From Anaeramoeba flamelloides (taxonomy: Eukaryota > Metamonada > Anaeramoebidae), in NCBI GenBank assembly GCA_027625915.1, contig JANTQA010000019.1:1703001-1767000 (forward strand): DNA of 64,000 nt, given 5' to 3'. Positions 1 to 12,371 of the stretch are shown here, in pieces. Every line of letters begins with the position of its first letter. Position 1 is the first letter of the stretch. The position numbers and the translations under genes are program-made. The notes under the pieces are model-generated. The model made no database searches. It saw only the letters and a list, made by a program, of their open reading frames with translations, and was not told the origin of the DNA.

Positions 1-820
1 TTCCAGACAAATTATTTTATTGTTTGGGTGTTTTTTAATCTTATAATTCATTTTTAATAATAAAATTGTTTTTCGGATTTCAAAAAAAAAATAATTAGTT
101 TTATTTTTATTCTCAACAAGTATCAATTTTTTTCCGAAAATTTAAACATTTGACATGTGTAAACAATATTTTGCAATTTTTACAATTTTTTGGATTTATT
201 TTAAATTGCTTAATACCTCGAAAACAACTAAAGAAGATCTAAATTTTCTGGTAACTCGATATTATGTTAATTACTTTTAATCAATTTATTAACTAATAAA
301 ATTAGATTGTTGATAAATCTTGCTATAATTTAAAAATGTTTTTTTTTTTTTAAATATTTTAATTTAGCAAATTCATTTATACAATCCAAAGTCGGAATTA
401 ACTTTCAAAGAGTCTTTGAAACCAAAATATGTTTGATTCTGGTATTTCTCATTTCTAATTAAAAATATAATAGAGTTCAGCGGAACTGGTATAAATAAAC
501 TTTTAAATATTGTAGATATTAGTAGTGGTAATAGTGAAAAAAATTATTTATTAAATTGACCTTTTTTGGTTCGAAATTTATGAAAAGTTTTTAATCTATA
601 ATTTTTTTTTTTTTTTATTTTTATCAAAATCAAAATCAAAAAAAAAAAAAAAAAATCAATAAGTTATAAGATTTTGCTTTTCCTATCAGATCATTCTTGA
701 AAACCATTTTTTTTTTCTGATTTTAGTTTTGTATTTTATTTACCATAGATCATAAATATTGTCAAAAGACACAATCTTACTAAGTTAGAATTTTGAAGCG
801 GTTAAATTTGTGATTCATAA

Positions 821-1362
821 TTCAAATAAACTAAAATTCAAAATTTTCGACACAGCTAAAACGTTCCAAACAATCACAATAATACGATTTCATTGAAATT
901 TGAGATAATTTTGATTTTTTGTAAAATATGAAAATCATTTTTTCATCTTTTAGTTTTTGTTTTCATTTTATTTTTTGAATAACGTAATTTGCTTCGTGGG
1001 ATCAAAATTTTTCTACAAGGTTTATATTATGTTAAAGTCAAGTTATTCAAAATAGAAGAATTCAAATAAAATTAGTTGGTAGTATCTAACCTTTGATCGA
1101 TCAATATTCCTAATAGAATTTAAACAAATTTACAAATGTATTTTTTTGTTTTGCTCTCTCCAAAATTTTTAACACACCCATGATTTATTTGTATTGATAA
1201 TTATTTGTTTATTGTTTTGTGAGTATTTTATTTTATAAAAAGGTGTTAACATTTCAATTAGTGAATGGTTCTAATTTGGTAAATCTTCGAGAAGTGGTTA
1301 AATAAGTTTTTTTTTTTCACAAATCGAATTTTGGTGTGGTAAAAATTTTGAATTGGGGTTTA
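821..1362 (+). repeat. Dispersed repeat family R1, copy 1
   Basis: About 540 bp align by eye, with scattered substitutions and small indels, to 29469-30013 in the same orientation. Part of it aligns to about 21930-22350 and 58870-59060 in the opposite orientation. Shared landmarks are a block reading ATATGAAAATCATTTTTTCA, a block reading CAAATAAAATTAGTTG, and an end at GAATTGGGGTTT. No clear terminal inverted repeat and no ORF were seen, so this is an unclassified non-coding interspersed repeat. Confidence 0.7.
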
Positions 1363-2670
1363 GATTAGAAACAACGATTAAAATTAAATGGACTTATTTC
1401 AGTTTTCATAAAAAAAAGAGAGTAAAAATTAAAGATACTAAAAAAATTGAAAGATCTAAAAAATTAAAAATCGAAAGTTAGAATTGTGTAAAACCTGACC
1501 TTTTTTGACCTAAATGGTTTTTTGTATGTGAAAGATTATTTGTTGAAAATGATTTTAACCCCCCCCCCCCAATTTTATTGTTATATTTATTGAATGCCCG
1601 ATTAATAAGGAATCTTTCATTTATTTTAGGATATTGTGTTAATTAATTTATAGTGTGTAACTGAAACTTTTTGAAAAATCTTTTGTAATTTTCATAGTAC
1701 TGTAAAAAAAAAAAAATTATAAGAAACCATTCATAAAATATTCAACGGCAATTAAGGTGTACAATATTTTTTTTCAATTCAATTTATGTAGATATTATGT
1801 GTTTCAAATACCGATTAATTTTTTTCTGTATACGTTTCAAGAAATAAATTGTCAGAGTTTTTAATAATTGCTGTGAATGGCGATTTTTGGTTTTATATAA
1901 ACTTCAACGTATTTGTTGATATATAGAACTTCTCTATCTCAAATGAATAATAAATTCTTTTCATTTTTTTTTTTTTTTTTGATTCAGTTTTAGAATACTC
2001 TTTTATTTTTTTTCTATGTGACTTCAACTATTTTTCTTTTTTTTCTTATATTAATTTTAGTAGGATAACTTTAATGAAAATATTTTACTGGTTAATTGTT
2101 TAGACATGGTAATTAATTTTCAATTTCTTCTTGTTTCAAATAACTCGACTATAAAAATTTTTGTATAATAAATTTTAAATTATATTGTTGAAAACCATTT
2201 ACAATTGAATAAAAGATAAAAATATCTTTCACTTATAAAAAAAAAGTCAAAAAAAATTATAGAGTAATAAATTAACCAATCATAAATTTTTTTTGGAAAC
2301 ATGAATAAAAAGATCATGGATTCCTGAGAAATTTTTAAAGAATAACACCCATTTTATAAAATAATTCAAATTCGGTCTTAAAAAGGGGGAAAGATTTTCA
2401 TGTATATGTTGTAAAAAAATTTTTGGATTTGGATGACTAAGTGAAACGGTGGTTTCAATCTGAATTTCTAAAATAAAAAGTTCAATTTATGAGAATTGCA
2501 AGTCAGTTACACAATTTTATCCATATAACAAATCACAGTACCCTTAAAAGGGCGAAATAAACCATCTCTAATAATATTTATTTATATAATTGAACTTAAA
2601 AACTAGTGTCTACGAAATAAAACGAAAATCTTTTAAATTTTTCTAAATAAGCAAATATTGTACATCCCAA

Positions 2671-2875
2671 TACAGCCAGTTCCACTTTTAAGACACAAAA
2701 ACTTTCAACGAACGTTAATACACTGAAATAATCTCAAATTAAGTCACAAAATTTAAAATCGTAGTAAAATAATTTGTGTTTAACAAAATTTCATTAAATG
2801 TGCTTCAATTGAAGATTATACTATGGTTCAAGTTTCGTTCAAAGTAAGTGTCTTAAAAGTGGAACCAACTGTCTA
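2671..2875. mobile_element. MITE-like element, family M1, copy 1
   Basis: The left end reads ACAGCCAGTTCCACTTTTAA. The right end, reverse-complemented, reads ACAGTTGGTTCCACTTTTAA, and both continue into GACAC. These are imperfect inverted termini of about 25 bp enclosing roughly 150 bp without an ORF. TA dinucleotides flank both ends, which fits a Tc1/mariner-type target, but the precise ends are uncertain. A diverged relative of the same length lies at 42563-42757. Confidence 0.65.
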
Positions 2876-3339
2876 AGAAAATATAATTAAATCTTATTAT
2901 GATATTGTTTGAAACATATTTAAAAAAAAAAAAAAAAAAAACAATAAAATATGAATTAATTCTTCATTCGTCGACAAAATTGTGAAAATAAAAAAAAAAA
3001 AAAAAAAATTCTAAGGTTTATTTATTAAATTCTATATGTAGTTAAAAAATGTATATTTTTTGTGTTATTAAATATTTTTTTTTAATTATTAAAAACATTA
3101 AATTAATATTTAAAAAGGGCATTCAATAACAAAGCAATATTCTGGAAAACATCACTCTTTCTTTTAGATTTCTATCCCTTTCTTTATTCTTGTTTCTTTT
3201 GAAATGTTATTAAAAATAGAGATCAAAGAAAAAGAAAAGAAAAAAAAAAAAATAAAAAAAGAAGAATATATCCAAATTTAGGATGTGCAAAAAAAAATTT
3301 AAACTTGAATAATTAGATAAATGATTAAATTTTTTTTCT

Positions 3340-4680
3340 TTATTTTTGACCATGTTTAAGCATGAGCAATAAAGAAAGAAGCTCCCCTTCAAGTTCATTG
3401 TCAGATTTAAATTTCAGTTGTTCAAAATATGATTGTTCATTAAAGGCATTGGACGAAATTTTATTTCTTTTTTTTGTAACGATCATTTTTGTTAGTTTTC
3501 TCTTTTTTATATTGTGTTTATTCTTTTCGATTGGTGAGTTAAAATGTTTAAAATCTTCACGTTCGGTTTCTTCTCCAGAGCTTGATCCTGTTAACACCAT
3601 TTCATTTTGCGGTTTCTTTCTATTAACAGCGGATCTGTGTCTGGTTTCTTGGTTTAAATTTTGAAAAGATCTCATTTTCTTCTGTGACTTGCTTTGTTTG
3701 TGAGCAGAGACTGTTTTGTTTGGCTTTAATTTTTTCATTTTTCTTTTTCGATAATTCTTCCTTGTGTACTTGCTTTTACATTTGCCCACACCATTTTCGC
3801 CATTCCCCGATTTAGATTTATTTGTCGTTTTTTCTTTTTCAGATAAACATAACCCAAATTTTTTTAAATGGGAATCGCCACAACCAAATTTATAATTCCT
3901 TCCAAATTTCATTTTTTTCCTGCTTTTATTGGAAGTGTTAACCCAATTAAATCTCGCTTTGAAAAAAAAGGTCAGTGCTCGATACAATTTTTTGACTTCG
4001 GAGGATTGTGAAGTGTTTGTTGTGCCTTGGATTGTTTCTAAATTTTCAAGAGCGCACTCTTTTTTTGTTGCCGAGGAGTCCAAGCAAAATTGTTTTAGTG
4101 GCGCCTTTAAGATACTAACTTTAGAAGGTGGCTGGAACCACTCCTTGGTGTGTTCCACATCGAGACCCACAAAAGCCTTTGAATCATTTTTTTTCCACCA
4201 ACTTAATTTCCTGTTTAATGTTCTGAAAGTTTTGTTTTCATAATCTTCTGAATCAATTATTCGGAAAACAGAATCAATTCCTTTTGCTTGGTAGTTTCGG
4301 AAAATTAAATAATAATTAGTATCCATCTTTGGAGAAAATTTTGAATCTTTTTTTGCTTTTTTTGTCTCTTTTGTTAAAATTGGATCATAAAAGAGATTGA
4401 ATTTTTTCATCATAAAAAGAATAAGCTCTTTTTTGGAAAAAGAATGTCCACTTTCGCTTTCAATTTTTTGTTTTTGGGATCTCTTTTTGTGGGACAAACG
4501 TAAGACATAAGACGCGACCTTGATCTTTTGTGGACAATTCGGTAAGCCTAACTTTTCTAAAGTGATCCCTTTGACAGAGTTTGGCGAGTTCCGGATTAAC
4601 GATTCAATACGAAGTTGGTTTTTTGTTTTTGTTCTTGCTCGAATGCTAGTTGTGCTTTTGGTTGAAGACATTTTGTTCAT
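3340..4680 (-). CDS. Lys-rich protein of unknown function
   Basis: This is a single-exon reading frame of 446 codons with an ATG start (MNKM), clearly GC-richer than its surroundings, which supports real coding. I do not recognise the family. The first about 200 residues look foldable, with a repeated WW (about residues 161-162) and mixed composition. Residues about 240-420 are dominated by Lys, Arg, Ser and Asn, with several basic clusters such as KNYRKRKMKKLK that could act as nuclear localisation signals. A short acidic-hydrophobic tail ends the protein. No signal peptide or membrane segment is seen. A nuclear protein is an inference from composition only. Neighbours give no clue, because the flanks are several kilobases of non-coding repeats. 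Confidence 0.75.
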   Translation of the reverse strand: MNKMSSTKSTTSIRARTKTKNQLRIESLIRNSPNSVKGITLEKLGLPNCPQKIKVASYVLRLSHKKRSQKQKIESESGHSFSKKELILFMMKKFNLFYDPILTKETKKAKKDSKFSPKMDTNYYLIFRNYQAKGIDSVFRIIDSEDYENKTFRTLNRKLSWWKKNDSKAFVGLDVEHTKEWFQPPSKVSILKAPLKQFCLDSSATKKECALENLETIQGTTNTSQSSEVKKLYRALTFFFKARFNWVNTSNKSRKKMKFGRNYKFGCGDSHLKKFGLCLSEKEKTTNKSKSGNGENGVGKCKSKYTRKNYRKRKMKKLKPNKTVSAHKQSKSQKKMRSFQNLNQETRHRSAVNRKKPQNEMVLTGSSSGEETEREDFKHFNSPIEKNKHNIKKRKLTKMIVTKKRNKISSNAFNEQSYFEQLKFKSDNELEGELLSLLLMLKHGQK

Positions 4681-5390
4681 TTAAAAAAGAAGAAAAAAAA
4701 ATAAAAAAAAAGGAAAAAATCTAAAAAAAAAAAATTAAAGAGAATCTATTGTTGTGTTTTTAAAAAAAAATAAATTCATATTCTTCAATTGGGAAACAAT
4801 TCTGTTTGAAATAAATCGGTTACTCTAGACAATAAAACCAATTATTCCAATTTTGTAAGGAAAATTAAATTTTTTTCGACTTTTTTAAATGAATTAGTGC
4901 TATGATATTGAAAAATCAAGCTACGTTGTGAAATCAAATTACTTTTTTATTTATACGTTAGATAATTATTTAAAAAAAATTAATTGTTTCTTTTAACCTA
5001 ATTTTCTTGAGTGAATAAATTGAGATTCTGTTTTGGTTGAAAAAACAAGTTCCAAGTTGTTTTTTTGAGAATTATTTACTTTCAAATTGTTTTTTTTTCC
5101 CTTTTTAGGGTTTCTTTTATTTTTTTGTGTTCAATAATTTTTTGGAATATTTAGGAGAAAAAGAGATCAAATAATGTATTGGCAGACAACTGGTTGAACA
5201 GTAATTCAGTTTAACAATATCATCATCCAAAAATGAAAATTGACTTACTTTTTCAAATAGAAAATGCAACTTTTTTTCTGAGAAACAAGATTCATAAAAT
5301 GTCTTTTGGTGTGAAAATTAAACTGTTTGTATCATGTTTTATCAAAGATTTGGAAAACAAGTAAATTTTCTCGGCTCTAACACTTTCTAT

Positions 5391-5505
5391 GGTTTTTCTT
5401 TACACTCAAGTAGTAGGTTACTCACAATAATGAGGATGTGGAAACGAACTTCCTTTGATTGAATCAATTCAAAAGCAATTCTGATCATGTCTCTCAGGAT
5501 TTCAA
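5391..5505 (-). other. Possible exon or gene remnant
   Basis: A 38-codon frame beginning ATG ATC AGA runs on the minus strand with coding-like composition, including RIAFELIQSKEVRFHIL and LLLECKEKP. It is GC-richer than its flanks and ends in TAG. A GTGAGT hexamer inside it could be a splice donor. No neighbouring exon could be joined to it and no family is recognised. It may be one exon of an unseen gene, a relic or chance. Confidence 0.2.
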
Positions 5506-5687
5506 TTTAAAAAAAAAGAAAAAAAATAAAATTAGCAACAAATGAGATGAAAAAAATCACAAAAAAAATTCATGGTCTTAAACTCAAATTCAAAGAAATA
5601 AAAAGCAACTCAGGTTTTCATATCCAAAGTAAATCCAAACAAAAATAGTTGTTAAAATCTCACAATTTCAAAAAAAAAAAGGAGTTA

Positions 5688-6145
5688 CTGTTGAGAGAAA
5701 AATGTTGGACACAGAAAAATAATTGGACAGCAATTTTAATTGGGAACATTACTGAAATTGATTTTTAATTTCAATCGTTTGTGAAATAACTAATGAAAAT
5801 AACAATAATCTACTTATTGGAATAAGGATTAATGTTATTCTACTTTTTTAAAAGCTTATCTCTTATAATCTAAAGCAAGTTTAAAAATTACCATTTTCAG
5901 AATTAATAGTAAACTTTACTACAACTAGGATTTTTGTTCAAATAGCATGATCTACTTTGGTTATCAACCATTCAAATGAGTATTCTACACACACCACAGA
6001 TTAATGAACTTGGAACACCTTTAAACTTGGATTTATATAAAAGTCACCTAGTTATCAATAGGATTTGATTTTCAATTTTACTAATGTCCCCAATTAAAAA
6101 TGGTGTCCAACCATTTTTCTGTATCTAGCATTTTTCTCTCAACAG
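5688..6145. mobile_element. MITE-like element, family M2
   Basis: The left terminus CTGTTGAGAGAAAAATG is matched by an inverted right terminus CTGTTGAGAGAAAAATG. The arms stay similar for about 80 bp, with further inverted blocks around TTTTTAATTGGGGACATTA. The element is flanked on both sides by TTA, a candidate 3-bp target duplication. The 458-bp body has no ORF. It is a non-autonomous DNA transposon or fold-back element of unknown superfamily. Confidence 0.75.
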
Positions 6146-6825
6146 TTAAATTACCACACTTATTTCAAACCATTTAGGAAAATTTAACTCTTGTAAAAAA
6201 TATTGGATGACTGTAGACATAAAAGAATCAACGAAAGAGATGAGAACAACATATTAACAAGAAATAGGGTTATTTAAATAAATTTTAAAAAAAGAATTAT
6301 GAAGATACTGAAAGTTTAAAATGTTATTTTTTGACAAAAAAAATTAGAAAAAGTGAATTTTTTGACTTTTTTTAAAAAAAATCATTTAGTCTCAGAAATT
6401 TTGTAAATTTGACCAGATTTTTGAAACAATAGAATTTAATATTATTAAACCATTTACACTAATCAAAGATCTAACATCTAAAGTCAATTTAAATCTGAAC
6501 CAAGAATATATAGGTGTGCCTTCTGGTCTTCAAACACCCAAGTCTGAAAAAAAAAACAAAGTTAAATTTTTGTAATGGGTTAAGGGTTGTCAGCACGGAT
6601 TATTTACACCACTGTATTTATCGATCCCCATGTATCTAAATGATTTTGTTTTAGTTCCTTTTGATTTTTTTTTTTAGTTCAATTTCAATTTCATTAGAGG
6701 TAGTTCAATATGTGATTGTTTCGAGTAAGCTTCATTTTTCTAAATTGGTATAATTTTATCAAATTCTTTTGTTAATGTAACCTACTTGAAAAATATAAAA
6801 ATAATTAAATAAAAATCTTACTCTC

Positions 6826-6950
6826 AAAAAGAGCCAAAGAGTAACACTCCAAACCTAACCCAGTTATATCAAAAATTATAATTTATAACGAACTAAATTG
6901 GAAATTAAGTTTCACTCTTAAGATGCTTGGGTAAAAAAGATACTCTTGTT
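6826..6950. mobile_element. Short MITE-like element, family M6, diverged copy
   Basis: The left end reads CTCAAAAAGAGCCAAAGAGT and continues ACACTCC. It closely resembles the termini of the element at 19328-19440 (AAAAAGCGCCAAAGAGTGAC). The right end is degraded but still shows an inverted ACTCTTAAG-type block near 6930. A third relative starts near 26236. Confidence 0.4.
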
Positions 6951-7289
6951 AAGATATCCAGTGTTAAACTGTTTTCTTAAATTAAAAGTATGTATCCTTT
7001 TTTTATAAAAGACCTACACTGTAAACGATTTAAGAAATCTATAATAAAACAATAAAAAAATATGGTATAGGCATCTTAAATTTCTATTATTTAAAAATAG
7101 ATTGTAGAAAGGAAGGATTTATTTGAAAATTTTACTCCAAAAACCAGAAAAAAATATTGAAAATATTCTATGATCAGAAAAACCAAAAAATTTTATAATA
7201 ATCAATAAAAATTATCAAAACTTTTGAACAAAATCAATTCATACAGCTGTTCCAATACTACTGTGAATTTTTTTCAATATCAAATTATG

Positions 7290-7800
7290 ATGTTGATATA
7301 AGGTATTTCCAAAAAAGTTGGGCTTTTTTTTTTACATTTCATAAAAAATAATCTTTTTTAGTGATGGTAATCATTAATCAACTATACCAACTTAAGTTTA
7401 ATATTAATACCGATTGAATCAACCACTTATGTATTTAATTAAAAGCATGTTAGTTGAAATATTCCCAAAAAATGAAAAAAAAAAATAGCACTTTTTTTGG
7501 TTAAAGCAATGTACGACCAATTTCAATAAAAAACCGGAAATTTGTTAAGGGAACAAATGATTTTTTAAACATGAAAACGCAGTTATATGTTTTTAATTAT
7601 ATTGTAAAAATTGTTGAGATTATACAAGTTATGAAAATATTTTTTTCGATCAAAAAGAAAATAATAAACACCAATTTTTACCATAAAAAATATCCTATAA
7701 AATCGAGATCAGAAATTTTAATATATTTTATTTCTGCAATATAATACTAAGAAACAAATTGAATTATTATCAAGAATCTATAAATGGTGGTTAATGATTT
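7290..7800 (+). repeat. Dispersed repeat family R2, copy 1
   Basis: About 500 bp align by eye to 58270-58790 in the same orientation. Shared blocks include GG(T/C)ATTTCCAAAA, AATTTCAATA after a GTA(C/G)-type block, AAATGATTTTTTAAA, and ATCAAAAAGAAAA followed by CACCAATTTT. No ORF is present. It is an unclassified interspersed repeat with possible inverted termini around the first 250 bp. Confidence 0.6.
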
Positions 7801-10045
7801 TATATATTTAAATCCTTTTTTGAAGAATGTGTTACATAAATATATTTTAAAATAAATTTGCCCCACATTCTTCGAAATAGCTTAGATTTTTATAAAGTTG
7901 ATTATAAGAATAATAAAGCTCAAATTGAAAATATTTTTTTATAAATGTGTTGATATGAAAAATAATTCTTCTGATGTAATTGAAAAAAGATATATTTTTT
8001 TCAGAGTAAATTTTATGTGGTTTCTTAATGAATTTTTGATGTTTAGAGTCATTTTGGGTTCTGAAAATTTATTTTTTGAAAATCAGAAAAAATTCTTGAA
8101 TATTAGCTTATTTAGGAATTTTTTTTTTTCAATCCGAGCTTTATTATGCTCAGATTCAACTTTATAAAAATCTATATCAATACGATAATTTGGTCTTGAT
8201 AAAATTTCAAGGTAGCTTTGAAAAGACTGTAATTTAAAATATACTCGAAAACCAAAGTATTTTACCCCCCGAAATTGATTTAAAACTTATAATAATATTA
8301 GTTAGTGAATTATATTTTTTATTGAAACCAGAGTATAAAAATGTTTGAATTGAAGCATTGGTTTTAGGATCTAGGCCAGGTTTTTTTTTGATCAATATAG
8401 AATTCTCAAAAAGCAAAAAAGATTAAAACTTCAAAACTGATAAAGTTGCATTGGGAAATATTTTTCACAATGATTTAAAGAGTAAATTTGATATTAATGT
8501 TTTTTTTGTCTAAAAAACATCACTCAATTTCCATTGTTGATTCTTTGTGAACTACATGAAACGCTACACATTCTAATTTTTCTTGATTTTAGGTAACCAA
8601 AAAACATTATTATAACTTTTTTACCATTTTGAAAATTTAAACATGATGAAAAAATTGAGAAATTTGATTTTTTTTTAATAAGAAGAACAAGAACATATTT
8701 TTTTTTAAACAACAAGTACTAAAAGTTTCAGAATACATCTGAATTGTCTTGAGCAATTAAACCCGTATTTGAAAAAAATGGCATTTATTTAATACTGTAA
8801 TAATGAAATTGAAAATTTATTTTATTCCTCTTTTTTTTTCTAAGAATTGTTGACTATTATCAGATTATAACAATTAATAACTAGATATATTTGTACATAT
8901 CATTAATAAAGGAATTCAAACCAAACTCCATTTTAGTAAATTATACCCATCTAAAAATATAAAATTTTATTATATTTTTTTCAGAATAAACCAACTACCA
9001 AAGATTGTTTAAGAATTAGGCGGATGATACAATTTAATTTACAGTTGATATTAATAAAAAAAAAATTAGGAAAATGATTATTTCTCAACTTTGGTTAAAT
9101 TTCAAAATTGTTCAAATTCTCAATTTTTCCAAAATAGTCAATTCAATTGAAATATATTGACAATTGGTATTTAAAAAACCCTTCAGTGTAATTTAAGACA
9201 TATTAGGGTATGTTTGAGTAAACCCAATTGGTTTGGATAGTTTGGATGGTATGTTAGAGACTTTTGTCCAGGATTTAAAAAAAAAAAAAAATTAAGAGAC
9301 CAATTAGACTTTTGTGACATTTATTAAGTGGTAAAAATATTTCATTTAAAGTTGGTTACTAAAATTGGGTTTTGAACAAAAATAGTGAAATATTTCGAAT
9401 TGAAGATCTCACAATTTGGGATTTTCTGCAATTTAAGTAATAAAATACTACTAATAATGAAATAATCTTATTTTATTATTCCTCCACAATACTTAAAAAA
9501 CAGTAAAAACTAACATACCAATGGCAATAAAAAAATAAAATCTTCAAAAATATGAAAAAAATCCAATTTGAAATGTTTTTGGATTAGACCAAATTTGAAA
9601 TTTAATAATATACCCAAATAAATACCTTGGAAAAATGAATATTTTTCAAAACAATAAAATGCTGAAAAAAAAATTTGGACTCTTTCCTTGAAAACTTGAA
9701 AAATTCTCAATTATTTAGAAAATCTAAATTATTTACAATTAGATTTTTTAGGTAAATGGAAATAATTGAAAAAAAAATTACAGATCATCAATTTTATTCG
9801 GGGTAATTTAGTGTTACCAAATATTTTTTTTTCAAATTGACTTTCTATAAAGAAAACCAGCGAAAAAAAATGAAATCAAATCGAGTAAAAAAAAATAAAT
9901 AAAAATTAAGCAATTACCAACTCAATTTTTTCTTTTTATCAAGTCTGTATAAAACCTTCCTTTATTATTTTACTTCCCTTTTAAAAAGGTGAGGACTTTA
10001 TTATTATTATTATTATTGAAGGGGGAAAATTAATTTCCTCTTACA

Positions 10046-10222
10046 GCCGTTAGGTTTTTTTTTAAACTAAGAAATAAACCTAAAAGTTGTTTAATTTTCA
10101 GTTTATTTCCAAAATTAAAAAAAAAATCGCCGTTATCTTTTCCATAATTTGAAATAATTGGAGAAAAATCAAAGATTTTACTCTATTCTTTTAAATTCTT
10201 GAAAAGCTAGGCACTTGACGTC
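10046..10222 (-). repeat. Hairpin array 3 (two palindromes, inverted)
   Basis: Two adjacent palindromes show the same stems as the arrays at 26.7 and 30.2 kb, but read on the minus strand. The left boundary CCGTTAGG is the reverse complement of the right boundary CCTAACGG of the other arrays. The right boundary GCTAGGCACTTGACG is the reverse complement of their leading GTGCCTAGC. The first hairpin has AAATAAAC-type arms. The second has the GGAGAAAAATCAAAGATTTTAC core. No ORF is present. Confidence 0.75.
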
Positions 10223-11639
10223 ACTTTTCCTAATTTCAAAATTTTTGTTTAGAAATTTTAATAAAGAATCATAATTTTCTTTATCATTAACCAATGACAA
10301 AATGAATAATGGATCTTTGTTTCAAATAATATCAAAGATATTATTCTTATTATTTTTGTTAATTTGAATTAGTTTTGTAATCCAAATTGTTCGATTTTTT
10401 TCATTGGATGGACATTATCATCGAAAATGATCGATATCTTCAATTATAAAAAGGTGAGGATTTTTAAATCTTTTTTCCTGTTTTCTATTTTAAATTAGTT
10501 AAAAAATATGAGGTAATTTTATGAAACTTTTATCAAGTTTTCTATTTAAAAAAAGAGAAAATTTTTTCATAATTAAAATTTTTTCATAGTATGCTGATTT
10601 GAAAAGTTAGGGATCAACTTTGAAATATGATATCTAGATTAGAGTTTGAAGTTAAGTATCTTTTTTCAAACCTTATTAGATTATTCTATTTTAATGGTGA
10701 AGACTCCAACTTTAAGCATGTCATGGGACTAGTACCCCAAGGAAAGTACTAAATTTATCAAATCTATTCACTTTATTAAAAAAGAAAACTTTTAAAAATT
10801 TTTAATTTTGACAAAATCCGAAAAAAAAAAAGTCATTACTTTTTTAGAATAACCTAATATTGTCCAGTAATTAATTGTCTAACCCCACACACCTACAATT
10901 AATCAGATTGTATCAATTTATTACTTTTATAATACTTATCTATCTAAAAAATTAAACGATATAAAATCCAAACTAGTGTATAAACTATTTTAACAAGATG
11001 ACTTCTTTGGAAAATATTTTAATTAAAAATGTCTAAACAATATTGTCAACAAAAAAGAGAAGAACAAACGAATTTTCACAAGTTTAAGAATCGGACAAAA
11101 AAATCAATTTATTGATATAACACTGATGATACTTTTTCTTAAAAAAAATAAAATGAAAAAATCTAATTTTTGAACAAAAAAAAGAGAAAAAGAAAGAAAA
11201 GTATGGAAGAAAAGAGTTTAAAAAAATTCCAAAAAAAGTGAAAAACTTTTGTTAAAAATTTTCTTTTCTGGAATAGTGTTAAATAAGTTGCTGGTTGTTT
11301 CTTTTTATGGAAATTTCTTGTAGATGGTCATGCTTTTCACCTAATTCACGTCAGATGGTACTTGGCAGAAGATGTTCCCAGTACAAAAAATAATTATAAT
11401 CTGAAAAGAAGTAAATCTTACTCTAAAATTCACGAATATATTTGCAAAATTTTTAGTTCAATTTCCTTTTTTTGAGAAAGTTTATATAATCTTTGGAAAA
11501 ATAATAAGATGAAAGAATTTTCTTGGTCTAAAATTTAAGAACTTTTGAAATTAGTTAACATAGCGACATTTGTTTGAACAAAATGATTTGAAATTGAGAC
11601 ATCATGTTAACAAAAACTGGAAATTGAACTATCCGTTTT

Positions 11640-12045
11640 GTGAAAAAAAAAAAAGAAACTCAGTTTTTCATTGGGAACATTAATAGAACCCGCAAATGAA
11701 AAGTAAAATCAATAAAAAGAAGAAACCAATTAACTTCAAATAATAACGCATTATATTATTTCCAATCAACAAAACAAATACATTTAAATCTACTTGATTT
11801 ATTGAAATTGTTGTGTGGTTTTGGAGATCTCAAAAATAGTCAATTTTTTCAATATATTTTTAATAATTGATAAATCAAAGAAAAGCCCATACCAAAAGAC
11901 AGTATTAAAAAAACTGTTATTGTGCCGAATACTTGATTTTGTCTTTATTTATTCTTTTTTTAATTGATCTTACTTTGAATTTTCAGTAATGTTCCCAATT
12001 AAAAATCATGTTTCACTTTTTTTCAGGTTTCACTTTTTTTCCATA
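11640..12045. mobile_element. MITE-like element, family M3, copy 1
   Basis: Inverted ends carry the repeated motif AAAAAAAGTGAAAC followed by TTTTTAATTGGGAACATTA. The right end (about 11990-12045) is well preserved; the left end is more diverged. The body aligns through its length to 14018-14400, including AAGTAAAATCAAT, GAGATCTC and AAACTGTTATT landmarks. No ORF is present. Confidence 0.6.
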
Positions 12046-12371
12046 ATGTTAAAAAACAATTTTTTTACATTTTGGAATTTATTATTAATATAAGGAAATT
12101 AAAGATAAAAACTATTCAAATTGCTCACACCATTTTTCTTCTTCATTATTTTGCTAACCAAATTCTAATCGCATCTTAATTATTTTTCTACTTCTCTACT
12201 CTTTGAATGAAAAATAATAAAATAAAATTCTTTTTTTCAAGAAGAAAAAGGAATTTCAAAAAAATTATTTAAAAAATAATTGAAAAATTAGATTTGCTAA
12301 ATTTTTTATAGATTAATTGGTAAAATAATAAATTCTTATATTTCAATATATCTACACAAAAAAGATATTTA

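Larger units (their letters stand above)
1..3339. other. Gene-poor left flank
   Basis: No coding exon could be supported here. The stretch is very AT-rich with many A and T homopolymers and a run of ten C at 1561-1570. It holds one copy of a dispersed repeat (about 821-1362) and a 205-bp MITE-like element (about 2671-2875), both listed separately. Nothing else stands out. Confidence 0.6.
4681..12371. other. 7.7-kb gene-poor interval
   Basis: No confident gene was found. The interval contains a 458-bp MITE-like element (5688-6145), an M6 element (about 6826-6950), an R2 repeat (about 7290-7800), an inverted pair of hairpins (10046-10222) and an M3 element (11640-12045). Short GC-richer patches at 5391-5505 (minus) and about 11290-11470 have amino-acid-like composition but no acceptable gene structure. 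The many 60-90-codon open frames here are rich in Phe, Lys, Ile and Asn and look like chance. Confidence 0.55.

Noticed and set aside
7898-8167. 89-codon plus-strand frame
   Set aside because: No ATG at its start, Phe/Asn/Lys/Ile-dominated composition, no neighbouring exon; consistent with chance in AT-rich DNA.
11290-11470. Possible exon (plus strand, 60 open codons from a GC-richer patch)
   Set aside because: No start codon, equally coding-like on the opposite strand, no recognisable family or splice partner.
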